Assembly: GCA_015146655.1 (NCBI GenBank)
Contig: VKHL01000070.1
Location: 81,753-145,752, forward strand
DNA from: Ochromonas danica
Lineage: Eukaryota; Sar; Chrysophyceae; Chromulinales; Chromulinaceae
Length of the DNA: 64,000 nucleotides
Reading direction: 5' to 3'
The notes under the pieces: model-generated
What the model saw: only the letters and a program-made list of their open reading frames with translations
Told to the model about the DNA's origin: nothing
The model's database searches: none
In this document: piece by piece, positions 45,827-54,884 of the stretch
Layout of the letters: each line of letters starts with the position of its first letter
How positions within the stretch are numbered: position 1 is the stretch's first letter
Made by a program: the position numbers and the translations under genes

Positions 45827-46693
45827 ATGAGCAAATTCAAAGGTATACTAGATGATATGGGCATCAACGAAACCTTCACTAAACGTGTGAAGAAAGAGAA
45901 AGTTTACAATAGTGTTAAGGACAATGTACCACTAGTAGAGGATTGGAATATGATGGCAGATCTATTGTTTTTACCAACGGCTAAGTTTGGATTCAAATAT
46001 CTGTTTGTGATTGTAGATTTGGCAACGGATGAATTTGATATTGAACCGATAAAAAACAAGGAACCCGCCACCATATTGAAAGCAATGAAAAAGTGTTTTG
46101 ATCGAGATTTTGTATCACAACCAGAGTATTCATTGAAAACCGATAGCGGATGAGAGTTTAAAGGTGTATTTCATAAGTGGTTGTATGATGAAAACATATT
46201 ACACAAAGTGGCACCAGCACATCGACATCAAGCCATGGGTAATGTGGAATCGCTTAATAGACAACTTGGTCGATTGTTCAATGGTTATATGAACAAAGTG
46301 GAGGAGAAAACGGGTAAGCCATGTAAGAATTGGACAGATATTGTAGGAGTTGTTCGAACCAAGTTGAATGCTGCACGTAAAAAGACTTTGCCCGATGATA
46401 TCAATGAACATGAATATCCTGTACCACAAGATACGGAAAAGATTGGCAAAACAGAGTATTACAAACGAATCAAACCTAAATATCAAGTGGGTCAACATGT
46501 GTACAGATATTTAGATCATCCAACAAATGCATTGGGTAAGAAACAACCTACTGCTGCACGTAGAGAAGGTGATTACAACTGGAGTAAGGATCCCAAAGAG
46601 ATTGTTCAAATAATAACTATGGGTGGTAGAGGTCCAGTGTACAGATATATATTGGTAAGTTATACAGATAAACAATTGAAGTTAGTACCATAA
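45827..46693 (+). pseudogene. Retroviral-type (rve) integrase interrupted by TGA
   Basis: The first part (ATG 45827) holds the opening strand with Asp45 (MMADLLFLP), the fold core YLFVIVDLATDEFD and the second catalytic Asp106 (LKTDSG). An in-frame TGA at 46151-46153 follows. The same frame continues with the EFKG strand, and HQAMGNVESLN with the catalytic Glu about 35 residues after Asp106. The C-terminal region (KYQVGQHVYRYL and GRGPVYRYILVSY) resembles the chromodomain or SH3-like end of Polinton integrases. A single-base change from a Gly or Arg codon is the likely cause. Unless the stop is read through, integration activity is lost. This gene marks the cassette as integrating. Confidence 0.85.
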
Positions 46694-46870
46694 CGGGTAA
46701 CCTACGCCGTTCAGTCCATTTTGATATCTCATGCGATTGTAGTATGCGTGATAGAGAGTGTGTAGTCGTACGGTTTTTTCCCCATCTTCTCTATTCATAG
46801 GTCTCCACATACGACAACAACTATACTTGCATCTAATGATTTTAATAAGTTTAGTTTCTAGTTCGTTCAT
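46682..46870 (-). CDS. Small Cys/Arg-rich orphan protein
   Basis: 62 residues, ending 12 bases inside the convergent integrase frame. It has a CKYSCCRMW cluster. Clean ATG start, placement in a gene-tight gap and absence of another frame support it; function unknown. Confidence 0.4.
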   Translation of the reverse strand: MNELETKLIKIIRCKYSCCRMWRPMNREDGEKTVRLHTLYHAYYNRMRYQNGLNGVGYPLWY

Positions 46871-46894
46871 TACAACTATAAACCAAAAAATAAA

Positions 46895-48028
46895 TTAATC
46901 GTATCCACGTGTTTTGTAACCGGTAGTTTTATTATGATAACTGTTAACATTTTTCCAATATATGGTACCAGTTGTTTTCTCTTCCTCTACCAGATTTGGA
47001 TCCTTAAACCATTGATACTTGGTGAAACTAACACTATCGGTTTGAACACGTACAACGCTTTCAATATCCTCCAATACAATCGATGCAGTAAGATTACGTG
47101 CGTGGGCAGTAATCCATGGTTTTAATCTGATGTTATGTTTGTATGGTGAAGCAGTATTCAATAACTCATAGCATTCTCTATCGCCATAATCAAAGTAATT
47201 TAATATTTTGTAATCATGGCCATCTGTGTTACCCACATCTAGACCCTCTGATTCGATTTCCTCCCATGTTTTGTAGATTTTGTTGTTTGCATTCATATGA
47301 CCCCAACAACTAGATATTAGTTGTTTCAATAAACGGTTGTCTTTTAATACTTTACGTAGATTGGTTAGTTTTTTGAACCATTGATCAGTTACATTACGTA
47401 GAACACATGTATCTTTAATGTCATATAGATATGCATTTGGTTTGCCATCTTGTATTAGTTCAATCTTAACACCATACTTTTTTGCATGTACCATCGCAAA
47501 CATAAGTGATGTCATCACATATACATTGTGTTTGCTGTATACAAACATCTTACGAAAATTATCGTTATCAGATGTAATGGATACATGATAGAAACCATGT
47601 TCTAGATCATATTCACAACATGGTAACGTTTTTAATGTCACTTCTTTTCCAGCTTTGGTAGGTATATTATGAACGCTATTCAATATCAATCCATATCGAT
47701 TCTTAAAGTCATAACTATATGTTTCAGTTTTGACATCTTTTTCCTTAAGATATGCAATACCATTGTTTGCACATCGTTCAAACCATCTGTATTCAGTTGG
47801 GGTAATAGGTTCATGATCGGCATAATTCTTTTTGCAATATCTATTGAATGTACATGTCACTGCTGTGTAGTCACTATGGTAATTGGCATAATCTATCTTC
47901 AGTGAACTTTTCTTCAGCTCATCACTCCATCGTTGAAAGTTCTTTGCATATTCCAGTAGATCCTCATCTGTTGCATCATTATCATGGCAGTTTAACATGG
48001 TAAATCTGTGGTTGACATCACGAGGCAA
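46895..48028 (-). pseudogene. B-family (protein-primed-like) DNA polymerase palm remnant
   Basis: About 377-400 residues with no ATG; the frame extends upstream to about 48090, under the 3' end of the HNH gene. Motif A-like EYDLEHGFYHVSI, motif B-like KQLISSCWGHMN and motif C-like VVRVQTDSVSFT are in the right order and spacing for a PolB palm. Motif C has Gln in place of the first Asp but keeps the second. The exonuclease half expected N-terminally is missing, replaced by the HNH gene. It may be a minimal polymerase-like protein, but a decayed full-size pPolB is more likely. Confidence 0.55.
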
Positions 48029-48042
48029 AATAGGTTCAGTTG

Positions 48043-48441
48043 TTAAAGCGCCATTATGACTGTGATAACAACGGAACTTTCCATGAAACTTATGATATAT
48101 CTATTTGCTTGTATCATGGATTCTTCCGATACCCATTCCAAGTTGGTTACGGCATTGTTGTTTTTGTTTCCATCGATATGATTGATTAGTTTGTAGTTGT
48201 GTTTGTTTGGCCAGAAAGCACGACAAACAAGTCTATGAACCAGTTCTCTCTGATCCAATTTGACAACTACATGTCCATCATCACGGTGGAATGGTTTGAT
48301 TAGTTTTTGCGACTGGGTACGACGTACATTGCCTCTGTTAGAGACTTGATAGGAAGCGTTACCTGTAACGGCTATCCACACTTCTGTGCTTTTAGCAAGG
48401 AGGTGCATAGTTTTAGAAAATAGTTTTTCACACTTATTCAT
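48043..48441 (-). CDS. NUMOD4-HNH homing-type endonuclease
   Basis: 132 residues from the ATG at 48441. The NUMOD4 motif (EVWIAVTGNASYQVSNRGNVRR) is followed by an HNH_3 core (VHRLVCRAFWPNKHNYKLINHIDGNKNNNAVTNLEWVS broken across the helix). This is the usual architecture of free-standing homing nucleases in phages and algal viruses. It overlaps the open frame of the polymerase remnant by about 45 bases and sits where that protein's N-terminus should be, which suggests insertion into the polymerase gene. Confidence 0.85.
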   Translation of the reverse strand: MNKCEKLFSKTMHLLAKSTEVWIAVTGNASYQVSNRGNVRRTQSQKLIKPFHRDDGHVVVKLDQRELVHRLVCRAFWPNKHNYKLINHIDGNKNNNAVTNLEWVSEESMIQANRYIISFMESSVVITVIMAL

Positions 48442-48500
48442 TATTAGTAATTATTGGTAATTATTAATATTGGAATTTCCTTAAGTAGTTTGAAGTGAAT

Positions 48501-48815
48501 TTAAGAAAAAATAGTTGTAATTTGTACTTGTGAGAATTCGTAAAACTTCTCAGAATTGCGGACTTTTCCATCGTAATAATTTTCCAGTGCTTCATCATCT
48601 GTGAAACTGACCCAATTGGCACCATTTAGAACACGGATTAGTTTGACATCGAAGTTGTCATACTTTTCCTGTCCTTTGTTACGTATACCTGTGATCAGAT
48701 TGTCTAAATCTTTTCTAGTTAGTAATTGTTTACGACCTTTATAGAATTGCGTTGTAACTTGGGTTTCATGTCTATTGAGCTGTCTTTGTCTCAGAATTTT
48801 TGCATTCAAGGGCAT
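48501..48815 (-). CDS. Orphan cassette protein A
   Basis: 104 residues starting MPLNAKILRQRQLNR. Mixed alpha/beta. It has a motif copy (48846-48864) upstream and an AATAAATG start context shared with two other cassette genes. Its N-terminus resembles that of the next gene (MPLxxKxLxxRxxN). Function unknown. Confidence 0.5.
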   Translation of the reverse strand: MPLNAKILRQRQLNRHETQVTTQFYKGRKQLLTRKDLDNLITGIRNKGQEKYDNFDVKLIRVLNGANWVSFTDDEALENYYDGKVRNSEKFYEFSQVQITTIFS

Positions 48816-48877
48816 TTATTTTACTATACTTATGAATATTAAAATATTTTTAAGTATATTTAAGTAAAAATAGGGGT

Positions 48878-49171
48878 TTAAAGATCAAAGTAAAGTGGCT
48901 TATTGTAATATACCAGTTGCATTTTATGTGCACCTGTTTTAGACTTGTATGTTTTCAAAACTAATTGTGGGGCATCTAGGCGTTCCCATTCTCCATTCTC
49001 TTCCCATTGGATGAAACCGTGTTCTACATGAAAGAATCTCTTTAAGATATTGTACATATCCATGCCAGACATTTTGGATGGTTGGACATTACTAATTTCT
49101 ACCTTTGTTGCTATTCTATCTGCACGAATGTTGCTAGTACGTTTATAAAGTGTTTTGCATTTTAATGGCAT
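48878..49171 (-). CDS. Orphan cassette protein B
   Basis: 97 residues starting MPLKCKTLYKRTSN, likely a distant paralogue of orphan A by its first 14 residues. The C-terminal half is beta-rich (MQLVYYNKPLYF). Divergent from the 49266 gene. Function unknown. Confidence 0.5.
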   Translation of the reverse strand: MPLKCKTLYKRTSNIRADRIATKVEISNVQPSKMSGMDMYNILKRFFHVEHGFIQWEENGEWERLDAPQLVLKTYKSKTGAHKMQLVYYNKPLYFDL

Positions 49172-49265
49172 TTATTATTTCTAATATATGATGTGGATAA
49201 ATCTTTAAGTGGTTTTACTTGATTTCCATTTTCTATAAACATTTTGTAAGTGTAATATAGTGTCA

Positions 49266-49913
49266 ATGTCACATCAAGTTAGAGAATTAGCAAATATGCT
49301 ATTTTTACATCCTAGCAATCCCCTATTGATGGGTGGAAGTGCTGCCAGTGCTGGATATGTTCGTCGTATGGAAGCAGAAAAGAAAATTATGTTTGACAAA
49401 ATTAGTCGTCCATCCAAGTATATGATTGAAAAGTATGGTTCTGTTAGAGCTGCTAGTAGGGCTACCACACCCGTCATTCAATATGATGAACCTGTAGCCG
49501 ATCACTATGACTATAACGTAGCTAGACCAAAACCAAAACGCATACCAGCTGCAAAACGTGGTCCAACAGAGGTACAACTGGAACGCGAGGAACGTGCTAG
49601 AGCTGTGGAGGCAGAACGTATACAAAAAGTACGTGATGATTTGGAAACGTTAAAGAAAAGTGTAGTTGAGTGTAATAAAACATTACGAATGGAGGATAAC
49701 AAATACCATGCAGTATTGGAGGATATTAAACATCAACGAATGAGAAAAGCTGCTAAGGCTGAGCTACAAGAAAAAATCATTGTTAAACATTTGGCAAATA
49801 TTAAATCTATTAAACAAAAGTATCCACAAGTTTATAGTTACATCAAAACACATAAATTAAATGGGAACGACTTGAATGAAGTTCACAAACATATTAGAAA
49901 ACAATTAAAATAG
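49266..49913 (+). CDS. Charged coiled-coil orphan cassette protein
   Basis: 215 residues from the first in-frame ATG. A Gly/Ala-rich start is followed by a basic Pro/Lys stretch (RPKPKRIPAAKRG) and a long amphipathic helix. It ends five bases before the convergent helicase frame. Function unknown; a DNA-binding structural role would fit the basic stretch. Confidence 0.5.
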   Translation: MSHQVRELANMLFLHPSNPLLMGGSAASAGYVRRMEAEKKIMFDKISRPSKYMIEKYGSVRAASRATTPVIQYDEPVADHYDYNVARPKPKRIPAAKRGPTEVQLEREERARAVEAERIQKVRDDLETLKKSVVECNKTLRMEDNKYHAVLEDIKHQRMRKAAKAELQEKIIVKHLANIKSIKQKYPQVYSYIKTHKLNGNDLNEVHKHIRKQLK

Positions 49914-49918
49914 ATCAT

Positions 49919-51523
49919 TTAGACATTCGCTAATTTCAGCTTTGGATAGGTTTTACGCTTGGTACTGGATTTTTTACTTACGACTATATCTTCATCATCA
50001 CTATCACTATCACTGTCACTGTCACTTTCACTCCTAAGCCCTTTTTTACTATCATATTCTACTTCCATTTCATCCTCTGGTCTCTTGATGACAATACCAA
50101 AACCTCTACGTCTGGTACTGTTAAATTTAGCCAGTACTGAATTATACTTCTTTTTCAGTTCTGCATATTCCTCAGACATGTCAACTGAATTGTCTGGTAC
50201 ATCTGTACCGAAGTTTGTGTCCTCTCCGTCATCACCGAACAATATTGCACCTTCAACAAAGTCCTTGTCTAGCATATGTACCCATTTACGTTTAGTTGCA
50301 ACGGCTTTCAGTTGGTCTACGGAGATTCTATAACAGTTATATCCACTAATTAGTTTGAAATTAAAACCATATTGTGACATACCTGTTCTAAATTCTGCTG
50401 GCGTTTCAGACTTTAATCCATTATGATCACAATACTTTTCGTACTTTTCATATAATTCTTTAATCTTCATCTTAATGGGACGATGAGGTAATAGAAACTC
50501 TGTCTTGAGGAATTTCTCGATAGGGCTGAGTAGATCAGCAATCATATCCAGCTTAGATGTGGTATCAGGCATGTCTAAGCTGTTGAAATCATCAGTATCC
50601 AGTTCCATCAGATAGTTATAGAATGCATAGCCTACCTTTTCATTGAAACATGTGTTACGAAGGTCTGCAAAGAACTCATGATTGTTGCAATACTTTGCGT
50701 TCATTGTAATCACAAAGTATCGTCTGCCATCGGGTCTCTTAATGGCCTTGTGGTTGGTTAGAATAACATAGTTATTAATATTGGCTGCTCTGATCTTTCT
50801 TTGATACAAATCACGATAATTCATCTCCTTACCTGTAGCCATATCTTTTAATTTGCCATCACATACATTCCATTCACCTTTGTTCATGGTTGGGAGCTCT
50901 TCAAACACTACAAACGATTTTCCCATTAGGTCCATATTAAACTGAGAAACTAAACATTCCTTATCACCCTTTGCATAGAATTCCGTACCCAAGACAAATT
51001 CTATGAAGAATTCAATGAAAGTTGATTTACCAACACCCTCAATTGCCTTAATATACGGAATAGTGCTGTTCTTTTTGCCCTTCAACACATCTGCACACCA
51101 TTTGAGTAAATACAACAATATTTTATCATTATTTTCACACCAAACCTCTTTGACAAAGTCAATCATCTTATGTACACCATCCCTAGACTTCTTAGTGAAC
51201 GAAGAGAATGCTTTTCGTTCCTTCAAAAGTCTTGGTGCTGTGTTGATAAAATTTTTCCCTACTTGAGGTTTTTTCACATCACAAATCAGCTTTTTTGGAA
51301 TAGTCGATTTTTCATACCACTTCTTAATATCAGGAGGAAATCTATTTAAATAGACATCCTTCATAACATCTTTTGGTATGATTTGTATTTTGTCCTCTTC
51401 CATTAGAGCATGATCACCCGTTGTTAGAGGACAAAAGAAACTTTCGACATATTGTTTGGCTTCTAAGTGATCTTTCATAATTCCATTGTTGAAATGATTA
51501 TTAAGCTTTTTGAATGAAAACAT
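49919..51523 (-). CDS. Superfamily 3 helicase (DUF5906-type)
   Basis: 534 residues from the ATG at 51523. Walker A-like GVGKST (163-168), Walker B FVVFEEL (204-210), motif C NYVILTNH (251-258) and an Arg pair in GRRYFVI (267-268) form a complete SF3 core, as in virophage, transpoviron and PLV replication proteins. The N-terminal part has no obvious primase motif. The C-terminus carries an acidic Ser-Asp run and a basic end. It looks intact and would unwind the element's DNA during replication. Confidence 0.82.
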   Translation of the reverse strand: MFSFKKLNNHFNNGIMKDHLEAKQYVESFFCPLTTGDHALMEEDKIQIIPKDVMKDVYLNRFPPDIKKWYEKSTIPKKLICDVKKPQVGKNFINTAPRLLKERKAFSSFTKKSRDGVHKMIDFVKEVWCENNDKILLYLLKWCADVLKGKKNSTIPYIKAIEGVGKSTFIEFFIEFVLGTEFYAKGDKECLVSQFNMDLMGKSFVVFEELPTMNKGEWNVCDGKLKDMATGKEMNYRDLYQRKIRAANINNYVILTNHKAIKRPDGRRYFVITMNAKYCNNHEFFADLRNTCFNEKVGYAFYNYLMELDTDDFNSLDMPDTTSKLDMIADLLSPIEKFLKTEFLLPHRPIKMKIKELYEKYEKYCDHNGLKSETPAEFRTGMSQYGFNFKLISGYNCYRISVDQLKAVATKRKWVHMLDKDFVEGAILFGDDGEDTNFGTDVPDNSVDMSEEYAELKKKYNSVLAKFNSTRRRGFGIVIKRPEDEMEVEYDSKKGLRSESDSDSDSDSDDEDIVVSKKSSTKRKTYPKLKLANV

Positions 51524-51616
51524 TTATTATAATCATCCATAATTTTAATTCTTTAAGTATGTTTAAAGTGAATTTAAGTTTATTTTAAAATGGAAAAATT
51601 TTATTCGTTAAAACTT

Positions 51617-52186
51617 TTACAGGTAATTCACAAACTCCACAACCAATTCAAGTCCAAATTGTGGATCGGCAAAAGAAGGTGGTCTGAAAGTCGCTGATTC
51701 GATGAGAAGAGGACTTCCATCAAGGATGACAGCACCAAATGACTTGCAAGGGTCAAATCCATAACTCTCTCTCTGGCCTTCGGAAACGCTCTTCATCCAG
51801 AAATCATGAGTGACAGGCTTGACTAGGAACTTTTCCAACTCGTCGATTGCTCCCAATTGAGTAAAAAGTTGGGTGCCAACATTAAGATGCAGTGTGTGCC
51901 AACAATTTGAATCCAACTTGCTGCAACAGAATACCACCCATTTTACACTCTTGACAGTGTCATCAAAGACAAGTCCTTTCTTGATGTAGAGGCTGGGACT
52001 ATTTATCTTGGCTATCTGTCTATCATATTGATCAAGCACCTGATTCAGCACCTCGACAGGAAACTTCAACATTCCCGCGATAAGATCCTCAGGAGAAAGC
52101 TTTCCTTGGTTCTGATCAAACCAACAGTCAAATTCCGCGTTGCCCCCCCTCCAACAGCTGCTCTCAGTTATCTTGGTCAAGTCCAT
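51617..52186 (-). CDS. Orphan protein of second intronless block
   Basis: 189 residues from the ATG at 52186. It is globular with several Trp/Cys residues (SSCWRGGNAEFDCWFDQNQG; FCCSKLDSNCWHTLHL). Its codons are richer in G and C than those of the cassette to its left. No family is recognised. Confidence 0.55.
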   Translation of the reverse strand: MDLTKITESSCWRGGNAEFDCWFDQNQGKLSPEDLIAGMLKFPVEVLNQVLDQYDRQIAKINSPSLYIKKGLVFDDTVKSVKWVVFCCSKLDSNCWHTLHLNVGTQLFTQLGAIDELEKFLVKPVTHDFWMKSVSEGQRESYGFDPCKSFGAVILDGSPLLIESATFRPPSFADPQFGLELVVEFVNYL

Positions 52187-52333
52187 TTCTAACTATATCA
52201 AAGCAAAAAGAATGTTCCAAATCGACACCACAATTTTTTCAGTCCCACTGCTGTACCGTTTCGGCAGCGGTATTTTGGACAAACTTGATTATCTCTCAAA
52301 TTGAAAAATGGACCTGAGTTATATAGATGAGTT

Positions 52334-52723
52334 TTGGATTATGATAAAAAATGTTATTTGTATCACAAATACAAACCTATCCTGTCGGGCACCAACATAA
52401 GGGAATTGGAAAACGAATTAAGAGAACGTATCAATGTCCCAGACAATAGAATGAAAGTGTTTATTGTGAGTTTTAACAAGTCCACTCGTTCTGATAAACG
52501 ATTTATAGTAAATTGCTATCAATCCACAATAACACCGGAACTTTCTCTCAAAGATGGAGACAATGATATGGGAATAATGGTGACATATTCGGAACAAGAG
52601 TTGACTGAACGGAAATTCAAACTGAGCGATATCAAAAAGATAATGAAGGCCATCAAGTACAATACCATATCGCTGTCCAGTATGAAAATTTCTATAACTG
52701 ATGTATTGAATGCGTCAAATTAA
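52334..52723 (+). CDS. Orphan protein with unclear start
   Basis: About 129 residues of frame without an ATG near its 5' end. The other frame has an ATG at 52308 followed by a coding-like run that crosses an A-rich stretch near 52343, so a frameshift or tiny intron is possible. The protein is mixed alpha/beta (MKVFIVSFNKSTRSDKRF). Function unknown. Confidence 0.45.
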   Translation: MDYDKKCYLYHKYKPILSGTNIRELENELRERINVPDNRMKVFIVSFNKSTRSDKRFIVNCYQSTITPELSLKDGDNDMGIMVTYSEQELTERKFKLSDIKKIMKAIKYNTISLSSMKISITDVLNASN

Positions 52724-52794
52724 GTTTTGTAAAAGTTTTAACGAACAGAATTATTTAATTTAACGAACAGAATTTTTTGCTACAACACTACTTT

Positions 52795-52935
52795 TTACTT
52801 ACGACCCTTTCTTCTGCGAGGAGTAGCAACCTGAGACATGTCAACCATTACAGACTTCTTCTTGATAGGCTGCTCCACCTCATCCTCGCTGCTATCTTTC
52901 TCATCTTCTTCATCATCCTCCTCATCTTCTTCTTC

Positions 52936-52977
<42 letters not shown>

Positions 52978-54730
52978 TCCACACCGGTTGACAGATCGTC
53001 ATCAACATCATCTTCGTAGTCATCAGCACCAGCACGAATGGAGACATGCTTCTTCTTCGCTACCTTTGCAACAATGGGGACAGTAGGAGCAGATGACCCA
53101 AAGCTTGTCACGGGAAGGGTAAACACAGATGTGGGAACAGCAGTAGAAGTGACACTAAGAAATCCAGCAGATGAAACACCGCCAAATCCAGTTGTTGCAG
53201 CCACAGCACCGAATCCAGTCGTCTCCGGCAATTTCTTGACCATCTTGAGCGTTTTCTCATTCAGACAGATGTTGACAAAAACACCGCGAACGTTGTTGTG
53301 AGACCTGTTTGAATCGTACTCTATCTTGCACTCAGCCTTGACCTTCTCTAGCTTCTTAATGATGTAGGTACTCTTAAAGTCCATGTCAGTGAAGTACTTG
53401 TAAGCCAACTTCATCACATCGGATCTCGCTACTTTAGCATCCTCCTTCAAGATGAAATACTTCTCGACAAAGCCTTTCATGTTGAATAGAGTATCGCCAT
53501 TGTAGATACCCTCAGGCATAACATCAGGAATCTTACCACAGTAGCTCACCATCAGATAAAACATGGCTAGTCTTAACTCTGTGGGCACTTCGTTCATGTT
53601 CATCTCCTCCTTGGCAAATATATTCACATTGTTGACTTTAACCAGACGATCACCATTGACAAACTCGTTTCTGTGGAGACAGTACTGCAGTCTTCTCTTG
53701 ATACCAGTGTCGTCCTCATCAAATAGGATAGGATTATTTGATGAACAAAACAACTTGGCATTAATCTTGATATCAAAGGAACCATTTGCATACAGCTTGG
53801 TGGCGTTGACCTCGCCATCACACATGCATTTAAAAATGCTACTGTTCTTGGGTCTGGCAGTCAATTCGGGGGAGAACAAGAACCGACAGGACGGAGCAAT
53901 ATTGTTGAGAGCACGAGTAGCGGTCTTCAAGTTATCCAGCGTGTCCAAAGGCAAATTTTTGAAATATGCCTCCGTTACAGCAGCCTTGATCCAATCCATG
54001 AAGGAAGTCTTGCCTGATCCTCCGACACCGACGTGAAACATTGCCGAACAGGACCCAACCTTGCTGTTTCCGCTCAATGCAGCACCGGCATAAGACAGAC
54101 AATAGTCAAGCTTTTCACGAGTGCCGAAAGACTTCAACAGCCGGTCATATACTACATCGCAGTGCTCCTTCACATAGGCACCAAATTCGTACGGAATGTA
54201 CTTGGAAACGAATGTCTCAGTCCGGTTAGGGTTAGGTCAAAACGACCATTCACAAAATGAATTCCATTCAAATCGGAATCCATTGCGAAATTGGGAGGTA
54301 GTGACAGTTTGAGCTTGAATGAGTCAATGTTCTTGGGAGTGAAATTGTTCAGCTCGCGGATAGACTTCTCATACTTCTTGCTGGTTGACTCCATCTCCAA
54401 AGCTAAGCGAGCCTGTCGATGGGAAGGGTCTTCAGCATTTGGATCAGCAGACTTCGGTCTATTTGCCATGATCAACATTGAATTGGTCACAAAGCTCTCC
54501 AACAGCGACTTCAACACCTTGTCGTCTTTCATTTTTCCATCTCCAACCTCTTTGAAAGCACGGGTAGCAGCATCGAAGAAGTAAACCTTGCCATCGTAAC
54601 AGCAAATGGAACGTCTTGCTTTGTTGCAGATAATGTTCTTCTTCTCTTCAGAATTATTGGATTCGCAATACTTAGCGACATCATTGATATCCAGATACAG
54701 CTCTGGACTTACAAACTCAACTTCAGCCAT
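52795..54730 (-). pseudogene. D5-type primase-helicase (SF3) with two frame breaks
   Basis: The ATG at 54730 starts a D5_N-like part (to about 54235) ending in VNGRFDL, the usual lead-in to the helicase core. The frame then breaks inside GGTTAGGGTTAGG (54223-54235). The core continues to 52848 in another frame: Walker A GVGGSGKT, Walker B-like FLFSPEL, then FKCMCDGEVNATKLY and motif C LFCSSNNP with Arg finger GIKRRL. A second shift at the ATC run (52945-52978) turns an acidic tail into a Met run; the other frame there keeps an acidic then basic end and stops at 52795. The family replicates giant-virus and PLV genomes. The copy is probably inactive. Confidence 0.8.
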
Positions 54731-54884
54731 TTTCTTTGTGATCTACAACCTACAAGCGACTTTCCAGAAAATTCCGAGCCTTCCTACAGCGAGATTCGAA
54801 AAGTTTTGAAAAAAAGCGAAACCGCCTACAACATCGACAACCACAGGTTTTTGGAGATTCATTCAAGCATATTGCTATCTCCAA

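Larger units (their letters stand above)
43938..51590. mobile_element. Truncated Polinton-like virus/virophage cassette
   Basis: About 7.6 kb of intronless, tightly packed, mostly minus-strand genes: A32-type packaging ATPase, rve integrase, B-family polymerase palm, HNH nuclease, SF3 helicase and small orphans. This combination is typical of Polintons, Polinton-like viruses and virophages. Intergenic regions are very AT-rich and share a CTTTAAGTATATTTAAG-like motif. The left edge cuts into a host kinase-gene fragment at 43937. No terminal inverted repeat, capsid gene or maturation protease is seen, so one side is probably lost. The right edge near 51590 is set by the change in gene style and is approximate. 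Confidence 0.75.
51604..52745. repeat. 18-bp inverted repeat flanking two orphan genes
   Basis: TTCGTTAAAACTTTTACA at 51604-51621 and its exact reverse complement at 52728-52745. Each copy lies at the 3' end of the outward-reading gene next to it. A further TTTAACGAACAGAATT direct copy follows at 52760-52775. These may be shared 3'-end signals or element termini. Confidence 0.85.

Noticed and set aside
46124-46170. Non-standard genetic code with TGA read as an amino acid
   Set aside because: TGA is used as a normal terminal stop elsewhere in the window (for example SPCS3 and the plastid-type small protein), so a decayed codon is simpler.
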